A stretch of 64,000 bases of DNA from Dyella sp. ASV21 (GCF_016428975.1 NZ_JAELTT010000005.1:1-64000); one strand, 5' to 3'. Counted from the stretch's first letter, positions 49,722 to 57,139 are shown. The notes: generated by a model from the sequence alone, not told the origin. A program made the numbers and translations.

Positions 49722-50168
49722 ATGTTCGTCATCTTCAGCGTTTTCTACATTCTGATCGCCGCGGCGATGATCGTGCTGATTCTGTTACAGCGCGGCGCAG
49801 GTGCTGATGCCGGTTCCGGCTTCGGTGGCGGCGCTTCGGCAACGGTATTCGGTGCGCGTGGCTCGGCCAGCTTCATGACCCGCGCTACGGCGGTGTTGGC
49901 GGCGCTGTTCTTCGCGCTCAGCCTTGGCATGGGTATCTACCTGGGCCATCACGGTTCGTCGTCGTCCGACGGCAGCGGTGATCTCGGTGTGATGTCGGGT
50001 CTTGCCAATAAGCCGGCCGCGACGCAGAATGCGCAGCCCGCCGCACCGGTCAACGCGGAAGTCCCGCAGGCCAGCGCCCCGGCGAAGAGTGATGTCCCCG
50101 CAGCAACGGCTCCGGCCAAGCCCGCAGGCGATGTCCCGGCCGCGACGGAACCGGCAAAGAAAAATTAA
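49722..50168 (+). CDS. secG: Protein translocase subunit SecG
   Basis: Auxiliary subunit of SecYEG in the inner membrane. 148 aa: two membrane helices (~2-24 and ~48-70) separated by GAGADAGSGFGGGASATVFGARG, the SecG signature loop. The C-terminal ~60 residues are Ala/Pro/Lys-rich and disordered, longer than in E. coli (110 aa) but usual in xanthomonads. The tRNA-Leu gene follows 11 bp after the stop. Confidence 0.95.
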   Translation: MFVIFSVFYILIAAAMIVLILLQRGAGADAGSGFGGGASATVFGARGSASFMTRATAVLAALFFALSLGMGIYLGHHGSSSSDGSGDLGVMSGLANKPAATQNAQPAAPVNAEVPQASAPAKSDVPAATAPAKPAGDVPAATEPAKKN

Positions 50169-50179
50169 GTAAGACACCT

Positions 50180-50264
50180 GCCCAGGTGGCGGAATTGGTA
50201 GACGCACTACCTTGAGGTGGTAGCGCCGTAAGGCGTGGGGGTTCGAGTCCCCCCTTGGGCACCA
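50180..50264 (+). tRNA. tRNA-Leu (GAG)
   Basis: 85-nt gene with encoded CCA. Acceptor stem GCCCAGG/CCTTGGGC, anticodon stem CTACC/GGTAG with loop TTGAGGT (anticodon GAG at 50214-50216), a long variable arm GCGCCGTAAGGCGT typical of class II leucine tRNA, and the TψC arm GGGGGTTCGAGTCCCCC. It lies directly upstream of a tyrosine recombinase, so its 3' part is the probable integration site of the element. Confidence 0.97.
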
Positions 50265-50272
50265 TTACAAAC

Positions 50273-50298
50273 TTGCGATCAGTTGCCAATGATCGCAA
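50273..50298. repeat. Inverted repeat just after tRNA-Leu
   Basis: TTGCGATCA-8 nt-TGATCGCAA, a perfect 9-bp inverted repeat starting 9 bp after the tRNA. Position and spacing suit recombinase core or arm binding at attL. It has no T tract, so it is not itself an intrinsic terminator. Confidence 0.6.
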
Positions 50299-50323
50299 AT
50301 GCCGAATAAAACAGGCACTTAGA

Positions 50324-50346
50324 AGCCCCCTAGCGGGGCTTTTTTG
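50324..50346 (+). terminator. Terminator after tRNA-Leu
   Basis: AGCCCC, CTAGC loop, GGGGCT then TTTTTTG. It would end tpiA-secG-tRNA-Leu transcription before the integrase. Confidence 0.9.
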
Positions 50347-50353
50347 TTGCCCT

Positions 50354-50430
50354 GAGTTGCAAGAAATTGCGTTGAGTTGCACCATGGTGCACCGGAATTG
50401 CACCAGCGACTGCACCAGAGGACGCACCAG
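50354..50430. promoter_or_regulatory. Phased direct repeats upstream of integrase
   Basis: GAGTTGCA occurs at 50354 and 50375; GCACC occurs five times (50379, 50389, 50400, 50412, 50424), spaced 10-12 bp, i.e. about one helical turn. The first two copies form the 14-bp palindrome TGCACCATGGTGCA (50378-50391). This looks like a protein-binding array (recombinase arm sites, excisionase or regulator). The TTG at 50377 opens an in-frame extension of int through it, which I reject as the start. Confidence 0.55.
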
Positions 50431-51420
50431 ATGGCCAGCTTTCAACGAGACGGTAAACGCTGGAAGGTCCAGGTGCTGGTGCACGGCCAGCGCCGCAGTA
50501 AGCGGTTCGACACCAAGGCCGAGGCGGCCCAATGGGCACTCGAAGTTGAGGCTGAGGGAACCAGCAAGCCGCAGTTGGGCCAGGGCTTGGTCGTCAAGGA
50601 TGCGCTGAAGAAGCTGCACACGGCCTACGTCAACGAGGGCAAGAGCCGCTCGGACATTGGTCGGTCGCTGCGTCTTCAGGAGGATCCGATTGCCAAGGTG
50701 CGCCTGACGGATCTCAACTCCGATCACCTGGACGACTTCAAGGAGCGCCGGGCCAAGGCGGGTGTCGAAGACGCCACCATTCGGCGCGAGATCAACGTGA
50801 TCCGCGGCATGTGCCGTCGCTGCCGGGAAGACTGGAAGCTGATGGCCAAGACGAGCAACCCCTTCAAGGGGTTCAAGCCGCCGAAGGATCCAGAGAGCCG
50901 CAAGCGTCGAGTGACGCCCGGGGAGATTGAATCGGTGCGGCATGGCTTCGGTATCACCACGCAGTTGCATGGGGATACGGAAACCGCCCGCGTGGGGCTG
51001 ATGTTTCTGCTGGCCTGCGAGTCGGCGATGCGCTCGGGAGAGATGGTCAGCCTGACCTGGCCAGAGGTTCACCTGGATCGCGGCTTCGTGCATCTGCCGA
51101 AGACGAAGAACGGGGACGAGCGGGATGTTCCGCTGACACCGTTTGCGATCGAGATCATGAAAGCGCTGCCCGTGATCGAGGGCGAGCCGTGCTTCGGTAC
51201 GACGGACGCATCGCGGGATGCGCTTTGGCGCAAGATCCGCGACACGTTGCCGGTTGTCGATTTGCACTTTCACGATTCGCGTTCCGAGGGGATCTGGCGT
51301 CTATCGAAGAAACTGGATGTCCTGCAGCTGGCGCGGGCTATCGGGCACCGCGACATCAACTCGCTGCTGATCTACTACCGTGAGTCTGCCGAGGACATGG
51401 CAGCAAAGCTGGCCAGTTAA
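50431..51420 (+). CDS. int: Phage-type tyrosine recombinase (integrase)
   Basis: 329 aa. N-terminal arm-binding domain (MASFQRDGKRWKVQVLVHGQ), core-binding SAM-like domain (~50-145) and catalytic domain with R201 (AMRSGEM), K226 (PKTKNG), H281-x-x-R284 (HFHDSRSEG), H306 (GHRD) and the nucleophile Tyr at 315 or 316. All catalytic residues are present, so it should be active. The start at 50431 is chosen for its AGAGGA site 8 nt upstream; a TTG 54 bp earlier would add a His/Gln-rich peptide. Transcribed towards the leftward early genes (convergent). Confidence 0.95.
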   Translation: MASFQRDGKRWKVQVLVHGQRRSKRFDTKAEAAQWALEVEAEGTSKPQLGQGLVVKDALKKLHTAYVNEGKSRSDIGRSLRLQEDPIAKVRLTDLNSDHLDDFKERRAKAGVEDATIRREINVIRGMCRRCREDWKLMAKTSNPFKGFKPPKDPESRKRRVTPGEIESVRHGFGITTQLHGDTETARVGLMFLLACESAMRSGEMVSLTWPEVHLDRGFVHLPKTKNGDERDVPLTPFAIEIMKALPVIEGEPCFGTTDASRDALWRKIRDTLPVVDLHFHDSRSEGIWRLSKKLDVLQLARAIGHRDINSLLIYYRESAEDMAAKLAS

Positions 51421-51641
51421 CCAGCTTTGCTCGGCGCCTCGAGGGCCTTCACTTCGATGTTGCAGCACATCTGCCGGCTGTCAGGCTGGTCCGCGTAGTC
51501 AATCGCATAGCTGCGCTTGACGACGACGTACCACTTGCCTCGAATGGAGATGCCTTCGCCCTTCATCGGGGCATGCGATGTGTTGACGGAGACCAGGAAG
51601 GTCTTGCCCTCATACACCTCAAGACGGTCAGGCATGCTCAT
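51417..51641 (-). CDS. Phage early protein, unknown
   Basis: 74 aa. A β-rich small domain with GISIRGKWYVVVKRSYAIDY; no motif recognised. Its ATG overlaps the previous stop (ATGA), and its stop overlaps the int stop codon by 4 bp tail to tail. Last gene of the leftward series. Confidence 0.7.
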   Translation of the reverse strand: MSMPDRLEVYEGKTFLVSVNTSHAPMKGEGISIRGKWYVVVKRSYAIDYADQPDSRQMCCNIEVKALEAPSKAG

Positions 51642-51841
51642 CGTGCTCGCGCCATCATCAAGCGGCGGACACGCTGCTCGAACTCAGTGCTGTGCGCCTC
51701 GAGCAGATCCTTGGTGGCCTGCTCGATGATGTCGTCAGGGGCTTCCACCATGCGCTCGTAGTACGGATCGTTGGTGGGGTTCACGTCCACGTCGAAGGTC
51801 TCGATGTGGACGCAGACCAGGTTGAGTTTCGGTGGGGTCAT
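51638..51841 (-). CDS. Phage early protein, unknown
   Basis: 67 aa: MTPPKLNLVCVHIETFDVDV then a charged helix (APDDIIEQATKDLLEAHSTEFEQRVRRLM). AAGGAGA lies 8 nt before this ATG and the upstream stop overlaps it (TGATG), so the longer in-frame ORF is not used. Confidence 0.72.
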   Translation of the reverse strand: MTPPKLNLVCVHIETFDVDVNPTNDPYYERMVEAPDDIIEQATKDLLEAHSTEFEQRVRRLMMARAR

Positions 51842-52035
51842 CACGCAGTCTCCTTGGGCTGGCGCCAGATGACCTGACCGTTCTCGACGTGCAACTCGCA
51901 TCCTTCCGGAAGCGCGTTATCAGCGAACGATTGAAGGCGCTGTTGCATGGCGGTGACCTCCGCGACATTTGGTTCGTCACGGGTTATGCGACCAACCTTG
52001 CAAGCCGCATAGGCCTGCTCGACGGTAACCTTCAT
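51841..52035 (-). CDS. Phage early protein, unknown
   Basis: 64 aa. VTVEQAYAACKVGRITRDEPNVAEV, then a helix and NALPEGCELHVENGQVIWRQ, the kind of short αβ domain seen in phage accessory proteins. Overlapped ATGA with the gene upstream. Confidence 0.7.
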   Translation of the reverse strand: MKVTVEQAYAACKVGRITRDEPNVAEVTAMQQRLQSFADNALPEGCELHVENGQVIWRQPKETA

Positions 52036-52259
52036 GGCACCACCTCGTAGCCCCAGCGCTGTGCCAGCAAGGTCTTCTGCTCGGTGGTGAGCACCTCAGT
52101 CATGCTGCCCACGATCTGGGTGAGCATGTCGAGCTTGGCGCTCAACTCCCGGATGGTGTCATCGCGCTGCTCGTTGTTGACCTGTTCGATGACGCACTGG
52201 TCGAGGGTGTACGTGCCGTCCCTGGTGGGGCCGTAAGCGTGTTTGTTTTTGAAGCGCAT
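52032..52259 (-). CDS. Phage early protein with coiled-coil segment
   Basis: 75 aa. A helical middle (VIEQVNNEQRDDTIRELSAKLDMLTQIVGSM) suggests a short coiled coil. No family recognised. Start and stop are both overlapped with neighbours. Confidence 0.68.
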   Translation of the reverse strand: MRFKNKHAYGPTRDGTYTLDQCVIEQVNNEQRDDTIRELSAKLDMLTQIVGSMTEVLTTEQKTLLAQRWGYEVVP

Positions 52260-52525
52260 CAGCGGCCTCGTCGGGTCTGGTAGTCCTTGATGTCTTCCGG
52301 GAGCCAGCGACGCATGCGACGACTCATTTCGACGTGGGGCTTCGGGAAGCCCGGCTTTTTACTGAGCCGGTTCACGAAGGTCCAGCGCGAGATCTTGAAG
52401 TACGCAGCGCAGTCGTCGCTGGTCCAGAGACCATCGGGGGTGTCATTGGCCGCCGGGCGGTTATCCCCGGCGGTCAGTGTGGTGGGCGCTGGTTCCAGCG
52501 TCAGCGTGTAGTTCTGCTTGTTCAA
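52259..52525 (-). CDS. AlpA/excisionase-type helix-turn-helix protein
   Basis: 88 aa. A disordered first 30 residues is followed by a MerR/AlpA-like winged helix: LWTSDDCAAYFKISRWTFVN (HTH ~33-52), PGFPKP turn and MSRRMRRWLPEDIKDY wing. Proteins of this kind act as excisionases or as activators of integrase and excision genes; lying in the series that converges on int fits that. It begins with TTG overlapping the TGA of the antirestriction gene (TTGA), a weaker start that would keep expression low. Confidence 0.78.
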   Translation of the reverse strand: MNKQNYTLTLEPAPTTLTAGDNRPAANDTPDGLWTSDDCAAYFKISRWTFVNRLSKKPGFPKPHVEMSRRMRRWLPEDIKDYQTRRGR

Positions 52526-52938
52526 TCAATGGCTCCAAAGATGGCAGCCGACTCTGCGTGCTGGCGGGCGAAGTCGCGCAGCGCGTAGAACATGCGGTTG
52601 TGGTGTTCGCTGGGCTGGCGCCAGCACAGGTGATTGATGGCACACAGAGAGGCCACGATGCCGGCGGCGTCGCCGCTCATCGTTCCCTCGTAGCCGTTGG
52701 TCATCACCTCGATGTGCAGCGTCTCGTAGTCAGCGGGCGCGATGTAGAAGCCGCCGTTCGACAGGTCGTAGAAGTTCCACATGCCACCGTGATAGTCGGC
52801 AGCCTGGGTATCGAGCACGGCGTAGCACGTGTTCTCGAACTTCAGGTATGCGCCCGGCAGCTTCTCAGGGAGGAATGCCAGGCGCTTCTCATCAGGCACC
52901 ACCGTCGCGGTGACGCGCTCTTCGATCTCGTCGCTCAT
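52522..52938 (-). CDS. KlcA/ArdB-family antirestriction protein
   Basis: 138 aa. Full-length match to the family pattern: N-terminal VPDEKRLAFLPEKLPG, the core GGMWNFYDLSNGGFYIAP (~64-81), NGYEGTMSGDAAGIVASL (~93-110) and the C-terminal YALRDFARQHAESAAIFGAID. These proteins relieve type I restriction in vivo without mimicking DNA and are common on plasmids and integrative elements. The ATG at 52938 is where homology begins. Confidence 0.92.
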   Translation of the reverse strand: MSDEIEERVTATVVPDEKRLAFLPEKLPGAYLKFENTCYAVLDTQAADYHGGMWNFYDLSNGGFYIAPADYETLHIEVMTNGYEGTMSGDAAGIVASLCAINHLCWRQPSEHHNRMFYALRDFARQHAESAAIFGAID

Positions 52939-53072
52939 GGTTGTTCTCAGTAGATGGGTGTGAATGGGAAAGGAGCGATCGGCCCGGTTGGATCCCCACG
53001 TCCTCGCTGGTTCGTTGGGTGGTTCGGGGTACGGACGCATCGTTTTTCAGTTGCGAGCCGCTCCTTACAAAC

Positions 53073-53240
53073 TCAGAACAACCAGCTCACCCAGCAGTAG
53101 AAGCCGTGGATGATGCCGATCGGGAAGAGGAGGGCGCCGGCGATCAGGATGCCGATCTTGGCCTGGGCCAGGCACACGACGATGTGCGTGATCCAGGCAA
53201 GCATGCAGGCGACGACGATGGTCGGGATGAGCTTGTCCAT
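53073..53240 (-). CDS. Two-helix membrane microprotein
   Basis: 55 aa, shorter than usual gene-finder cut-offs. MDKLIPTIVVACMLAWITHI and, after an Ala-Gln-Ala-Lys turn, IGILIAGALLFPIGIIHGFY form two membrane segments; ends WVSWLF. It fills the gap between the dUTPase and antirestriction genes. The AAGAGA site is modest. A role in superinfection exclusion or lysis timing is possible but only by analogy. Confidence 0.7.
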   Translation of the reverse strand: MDKLIPTIVVACMLAWITHIVVCLAQAKIGILIAGALLFPIGIIHGFYCWVSWLF

Positions 53241-53251
53241 GGGGGAGTCTC

Positions 53252-53698
53252 TTAGTTGGTGCCGGTGGACCCGAAGCCACCTTCACCGCGAGCGGTGTCG
53301 TCGAGCTCGGCCACGGCTTCCCAGCTGGCGGCCGGGATGGGAAGGAGGAGGGCTTGGGCGATGCGATCGCCGACACGGATCATGTCGACCAGCTCGGAGA
53401 ACTTGAGCTTGTCCGAGCGCAGCACGACCTTGAGCGGGCCGCGGTAATCAGCGTCGATGACGCCCACGCCGTTGGCCGGGCGGATGCCGTGCTTGCTGGC
53501 CAGGCCAGAGCGGCCGAAGACCAGCATCACGTGGTTCGGGTCGAACGAGACGTTCAGCCCGGTGTCGACGACCAGGTGGTGGTTGTTCCAGTCGACATCG
53601 ATCTTGGCGGCGTACAGGTCGTGACCCGCTGCCTGCTCGGTTCCCTTGGTGGGAGCCTTCGCCGTGGGCAAGCGGGTGGTGAAGCGGATTTGCTGCAT
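53252..53698 (-). CDS. dut: dUTP diphosphatase
   Basis: Hydrolyses dUTP to dUMP, keeping uracil out of phage DNA. 148 aa, trimeric-type dUTPase with all five motifs: AAGHDLYA (1), RSGLASKHGI (2), GVIDADYRGPLKVVL (3, Tyr and catalytic Asp), RIAQALLLP (4) and RGEGGFGSTG (5). AGGGG precedes the chosen ATG. Confidence 0.96.
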   Translation of the reverse strand: MQQIRFTTRLPTAKAPTKGTEQAAGHDLYAAKIDVDWNNHHLVVDTGLNVSFDPNHVMLVFGRSGLASKHGIRPANGVGVIDADYRGPLKVVLRSDKLKFSELVDMIRVGDRIAQALLLPIPAASWEAVAELDDTARGEGGFGSTGTN

Positions 53699-53809
53699 GA
53701 GTGAACCCCTGTGGATTGGTGGTGTAGGAACCACAAAACAAACTGGCCTTGGCCAGCTGGGGCGCAACATACAGCAATTGATGGACTCCAACAACAAATG
53801 ATGGAGTTG

Positions 53810-54235
53810 TTACAGGGTGTCGATGCTCTCCAGACGCCCCAGCGTCGTGCGTAGGGCGTTGCGGGTGCGCAGTAGGGCAATGGCCAGCTTGTCCGCTTCG
53901 GCTTGCTTCTGGGCGGCCAGGCGCTGGAAGTAGCGTGCGTTGTCTTGGCTCTCCACCGGGTGGGTGGAGTCAATCAGAAGGCACGACTGTGCGTGAATGA
54001 TCGCATCGACGCTGCCGTGTACGAGGAAGCTGTGGCCGAGGGGGAGAGAGACCATCCCCTCGGGCGTGTTATTGCTGCCCTCGGGCTGGTTCGAGATACG
54101 GTCATGCAGGCGTATGGCAGCATCTTTCGCCGACGAGTTCACACCGTTGCCGGCGTGGTTCATAGCGAAACGGATGAGCTTTTCGACATCAGCTCGGCGC
54201 AGGCTGACGGTATCGCCAACGGTTGGGGTGTTCAT
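53810..54235 (-). CDS. Phage early protein, unknown
   Basis: 141 aa. Starts MNTPTVGDTVSLRRADVEKLIRFAMNHAG; the last 45 residues are one predicted helix (ARYFQRLAAQKQAEADKLAIALLRT) that may form a coiled coil. No known family. The ATG overlaps the upstream stop (ATGA); the long in-frame extension upstream is a shadow. Confidence 0.72.
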   Translation of the reverse strand: MNTPTVGDTVSLRRADVEKLIRFAMNHAGNGVNSSAKDAAIRLHDRISNQPEGSNNTPEGMVSLPLGHSFLVHGSVDAIIHAQSCLLIDSTHPVESQDNARYFQRLAAQKQAEADKLAIALLRTRNALRTTLGRLESIDTL

Positions 54236-54528
54236 GAGGTTCCTTGAATGAAGTCGACATGCGGGTGGTATTCCCGCAGCTGTTCGATGGTGATGTCTTC
54301 TCGAGGGATGGCGGTGAAGCCGGTGCCGTAGCAGACGTTGCATGGCAGTCCGGGGGACCAGTGGCAGCGTGGGCATTCCCTGGTGAACCAGAAGCGTCGA
54401 TGGATCAGGTCACCCTGCCCACATCGCGGGCATGCTTGCCCCGCCTGGTTCAAAGTCATGCAGCTGTGCCCGCAGCCGTTACAGACGGCCGCTGGCCCTA
54501 GCAGGTTGGTGTCGCGTCGATGTCCCAT
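54232..54528 (-). CDS. Zinc-ribbon phage protein (three CxxC pairs)
   Basis: 98 aa with four Cys clusters: CNGCGHSC, CPRCGQ, CPRCHW and CNVCYGTG. The pattern suggests two or three zinc ribbons, the last CNVCYGTGF being DnaJ-zinc-finger-like. It may bind DNA, RNA or a host protein such as RNA polymerase. The ATG lacks a good ribosome site; no better start is visible. Confidence 0.72.
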   Translation of the reverse strand: MGHRRDTNLLGPAAVCNGCGHSCMTLNQAGQACPRCGQGDLIHRRFWFTRECPRCHWSPGLPCNVCYGTGFTAIPREDITIEQLREYHPHVDFIQGTS

Positions 54529-54568
54529 CGACGGATCGTACAAACTCCCGGGCTCACCGGCCGAGACA

Positions 54569-55207
54569 CTAGGCCTCGACCGGGCGGCTGTCGTACTGGT
54601 GGATCGCCCAGGCGATCGCACGCAGGCACCAGATGAAGTGCCAGGTGTATCGCTTGAAAGCGCTCGTGGAGATGTCCTCGAACGGACGGTGGTGAGTGTT
54701 CTCGATCTGGAAGTGATAGGCGGCAGCCATGGCTGCGTGCTCACCATCGTCGGCCATGCCCAGCACCTCTTCGCGCAACTGCTGGAAGCCTTCTTTGGCT
54801 TCGGTGAACTGACCCGAGTCACGGAAGTAGTCGCGGTACCAGCGGACGATTTGGCTGCGGAATATTTCCGGCACGAACTCTTCCAGGCCTTTGTCGTAAC
54901 CCTTACCGCCGCTGACCACTTTCTCGCTCCAGTAGCCGGCGTTGATGTAGGTGCCTGGTTCCTCACCGTCGCGAGGCGTGGCGCGGAAAAACTCGAACAT
55001 GTCCGTCAAGCGACGGAACACGTGCGATCCGCAGTCCCCGTCGATACACAGGGCACCGGGCCACGTGAGGATGTCGAACCAGTACGCACTGCAACCAGGC
55101 GCACGAAAGCGCAGATGGCGATGGACACCGTCATCGCGGATGACTTCCATCTGGTGGTTGCCCACGTCCTTGAGGAAGCGATCTAGCGTAGGTTCGTGCT
55201 TGTCCAT
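54569..55207 (-). CDS. Conserved-looking phage protein, unknown function
   Basis: 212 aa. Trp/Phe-rich soluble protein: CSAYWFDILTWPGALCIDGDCG, TDMFEFFRA, FRSQIVRWYRDYFRD and RPFEDISTSAFKRYTWHFIWCLRAIAWAI. I have seen this pattern (a protein of ~200 aa with CI.GD.G...FRR..DM..FFR) in many tailed-phage accessory regions with no known function. GGAG precedes the ATG by 8 nt; the start overlaps the upstream stop (TGATG). Confidence 0.8.
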   Translation of the reverse strand: MDKHEPTLDRFLKDVGNHQMEVIRDDGVHRHLRFRAPGCSAYWFDILTWPGALCIDGDCGSHVFRRLTDMFEFFRATPRDGEEPGTYINAGYWSEKVVSGGKGYDKGLEEFVPEIFRSQIVRWYRDYFRDSGQFTEAKEGFQQLREEVLGMADDGEHAAMAAAYHFQIENTHHRPFEDISTSAFKRYTWHFIWCLRAIAWAIHQYDSRPVEA

Positions 55208-55410
55208 CACTCGCTCCACTCGGTCAGGATGAACGTGCAGTCGCAGTCCATGCAGCGGTAGTCACGGGATTCACCCATGTGCTCGGTGAACTCTTCACCG
55301 TCCTTGGTGTAGGTCAACGTGCTCTCAGGGATCTCGGCGTAGCGCAGGTAGCCAGCGGATGCACAGTCGGGGCAGGTGCGCCCCGGATCTCGTGTGTAGA
55401 TTTCAAACAT
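55207..55410 (-). CDS. Zinc-ribbon microprotein
   Basis: 67 aa. CPDC near residue 14 and CMDCDC near residue 53 frame one probable zinc ribbon. Overlaps the 212-aa gene (TGATG). Confidence 0.72.
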   Translation of the reverse strand: MFEIYTRDPGRTCPDCASAGYLRYAEIPESTLTYTKDGEEFTEHMGESRDYRCMDCDCTFILTEWSE

Positions 55411-55411
55411 C

Positions 55412-55786
55412 TCAGCATTCCTTTCCGTTGGAGTCGCGGTAGGCCTTAAGGCGGCCTACGACGTAGTCGGCATGTACCTCCGGCTCCGTCAGGGAGACCA
55501 CGGCCTCTGAAGACCGACCTTCGCCCCAGTCCACCTTGATGAATTGGTCCGGGTTGGTCTCGGCGACCGGCGCATAGTCGATGACCATGCAGTCCATGGG
55601 CACGGTAGTGATGGCGTCCTGGATGACGCCGTCTTCCATGACGATGACGATGGCAGGGCGTTCTTCGCGCAGCTCAGCGAGGAGCGCTTCGTCGATGGCA
55701 CTCTTGAGATTGGCCCTGGTCGTATCGTCCGAACGAATCAGGACCATCTCGGCGGCATGCCGCAGTTTGCTGTGTGCGTTGCTCAT
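55412..55786 (-). CDS. Phage early protein, unknown
   Basis: 124 aa, acidic. Helical start (LRHAAEMVLI), then PAIVIVMEDGVIQDAITTVP and CMVIDYAP strands, and a C-terminal VSLTEPEVHADYVVGRLKAY. No family recognised. The ATG overlaps the previous stop (ATGA), and only 1 bp separates its stop from the next start. Confidence 0.72.
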   Translation of the reverse strand: MSNAHSKLRHAAEMVLIRSDDTTRANLKSAIDEALLAELREERPAIVIVMEDGVIQDAITTVPMDCMVIDYAPVAETNPDQFIKVDWGEGRSSEAVVSLTEPEVHADYVVGRLKAYRDSNGKEC

Positions 55787-56010
55787 GTCAGCTCCCCGTC
55801 TTCGCACTCGTTGGTCACACCGGGGATACCGAAGGCAGGGTCGCCAACGTTCTCCCCGCTGGACGCCTCCATGCAGTCTTCGCACCAGGTATCGTCGAGC
55901 ACGGCGATGTTGTCGAACTCGCTTGTCTCCGGGTTGTATCGCGCGACAGCGTCGTGGCGAACATCCAGCCCGCCGCAGGTATTGCAATACCAAGTTTCCT
56001 TGTGGGCCAT
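55783..56010 (-). CDS. Zinc-ribbon microprotein
   Basis: 75 aa. WYCNTCGG at the N-terminus and WCEDCMEA near residue 45 make a CxxC...CxxC zinc site, with an acidic tail. Coupled to its neighbours by ATGA downstream and a 1-bp gap upstream. Confidence 0.72.
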   Translation of the reverse strand: MAHKETWYCNTCGGLDVRHDAVARYNPETSEFDNIAVLDDTWCEDCMEASSGENVGDPAFGIPGVTNECEDGELT

Positions 56011-56011
56011 G

Positions 56012-56227
56012 TCAGTTCCTGGGTGGATAGAGCTTGGTGATGAGGTCGGCCAGACGCAGCGCCTCGTATTTATCGATGAAGACGTCAACGTGTTTGGTGC
56101 CTTCCTCGAAGGCAAAGGTGATGCCCTCGCGGTACGGCTCACCGCGGTTGTCGTAGCTGACGCGGAGGCTGTCGCCGTCCTCACCGGTGAACGTTTCATG
56201 CGCGCTGAACTTGTCGATCTGGCGCAT
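56012..56227 (-). CDS. Phage early protein, unknown
   Basis: 71 aa. FTGEDGDSLRVSYDNRGEPYREGITFAFEEG is β-rich, then an amphipathic C-terminal helix (VFIDKYEALRLADLITKLY). No known family. Sits 1 bp before the AAA ATPase stop-side neighbour in the series. Confidence 0.7.
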   Translation of the reverse strand: MRQIDKFSAHETFTGEDGDSLRVSYDNRGEPYREGITFAFEEGTKHVDVFIDKYEALRLADLITKLYPPRN

Positions 56228-56228
56228 G

Positions 56229-56975
56229 TCAGTCCTGCTTCTGGAGGAAGTGCTGGTGCAGCAGCGTGTTGATCGCACGCAGGCCGATGGTGCTGTCGCG
56301 ATAGATCTCGCGCAGCTTGGTCGACACGTGTTTGATCACCTGGTTCTTCTGGATCTTGGGATAGAGCTTCAGGTACTCGGTGAGCAGCTTGGCCTTGGGC
56401 ACCAGCTGCAGCATGCTGTCGAGGCTGATCTTCTGGGTGTTGTAAACCAGGCCCACACGACCCACGAACTCGGTGCGCAGGCCGCGCTCACGCAGGTCAT
56501 CCAGCGTCATCTTGTCCTGGCCACCGAAGGCGCCGGCGAAGACGTACAGCACGCGGTTTCCCTCGTAGGCCTGGTACTTGCCGTAGTCAGTGAAAATCGA
56601 CACGTGCGTGCTTTCGAGCACCTTGAGGAACTCATCCTGCACGCCGAGCGTGTGCTCCATGCTGCCGCCATTTTGGTTGAGCAGCTTGTCGAACTCGTCG
56701 ACGAACACGATGGTCGGGCGATCCCAGCTGTTGATCAGCGGGCGCATGGCCTTGCTGAGGCTGTTGCCGCTGAAGCCTTCCTTTGTCAGCTGCGCGGCGT
56801 TGATCTCGAAGTACGCGGCACCCTTCTGCTCGGCGATGGTCTGGATCAGGTAGCTCTTGCCGGAACCAGACGGCCCCGTCAGGAAGAAGTGCGGACGGAT
56901 CTCGCACTCGCTGTTGATGAAGACATCGAAGAGGTGGTTGATGGTGCGGGCGATTTCCTGCTGCTCGGGGATCAT
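56229..56975 (-). CDS. AAA-type ATPase
   Basis: 248 aa, one AAA module. Walker A GPSGSGKS at 34-41, Walker B TIVFVDEFD at 88-96, a sensor-like VLYVFAGAFGG, an Arg-rich RERGLRTEFVGRVG resembling the Arg-finger/sensor region, and a small C-terminal helical lid. Most like ClpX/MoxR-type single-domain phage ATPases. N4 also encodes an ATPase in its middle region, so context agrees. The ATG at 56975 has GGA 7 nt upstream; ATG at 56981 would give ATGA overlap with the upstream gene and is the alternative. Confidence 0.85.
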   Translation of the reverse strand: MIPEQQEIARTINHLFDVFINSECEIRPHFFLTGPSGSGKSYLIQTIAEQKGAAYFEINAAQLTKEGFSGNSLSKAMRPLINSWDRPTIVFVDEFDKLLNQNGGSMEHTLGVQDEFLKVLESTHVSIFTDYGKYQAYEGNRVLYVFAGAFGGQDKMTLDDLRERGLRTEFVGRVGLVYNTQKISLDSMLQLVPKAKLLTEYLKLYPKIQKNQVIKHVSTKLREIYRDSTIGLRAINTLLHQHFLQKQD

Positions 56976-56977
56976 GG

Positions 56978-57139
56978 TCATTTCCGTGTGTTGGGCTGGC
57001 GTGGCCAGCAAAGTTGGCAGTAGAAGCCACGGCCGTGCGGACACGTCGGGCAGGTCTTGATCTGTTGCTGCTGTGCCCAGGAACCTTCCCAAGGCGTGAT
57101 GGGTTTTTGCTTGCCGTTGACGATCGGGCCGTATCCCAT
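56978..57139 (-). CDS. Zinc-ribbon microprotein
   Basis: 53 aa: MGYGPIVNGKQKPITPWEGS, then CPTC (30-33) and CQLC (41-44). GAGGA precedes the ATG; the start overlaps the 41-aa gene's stop (TGATG). Its stop overlaps the alternative ATPase start. Confidence 0.68.
   Translation of the reverse strand: MGYGPIVNGKQKPITPWEGSWAQQQQIKTCPTCPHGRGFYCQLCWPRQPNTRK

Noticed and set aside
50377-50430. TTG start giving integrase 18 extra residues
   Set aside because: The extension is a His/Gln-rich translation of a direct-repeat array; the ATG at 50431 has a proper ribosome site and starts the conserved arm-binding domain.
52970-53066. AAGGAGCG ... CGCTCCTT inverted repeat
   Set aside because: Arms are 81 bp apart with no supporting structure; probably chance.
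53065-53376. 103-aa ORF overlapping the dUTPase 3' end
   Set aside because: Pro/Arg-rich shadow; the other frame holds the 55-aa two-helix membrane protein that fits the gap exactly.
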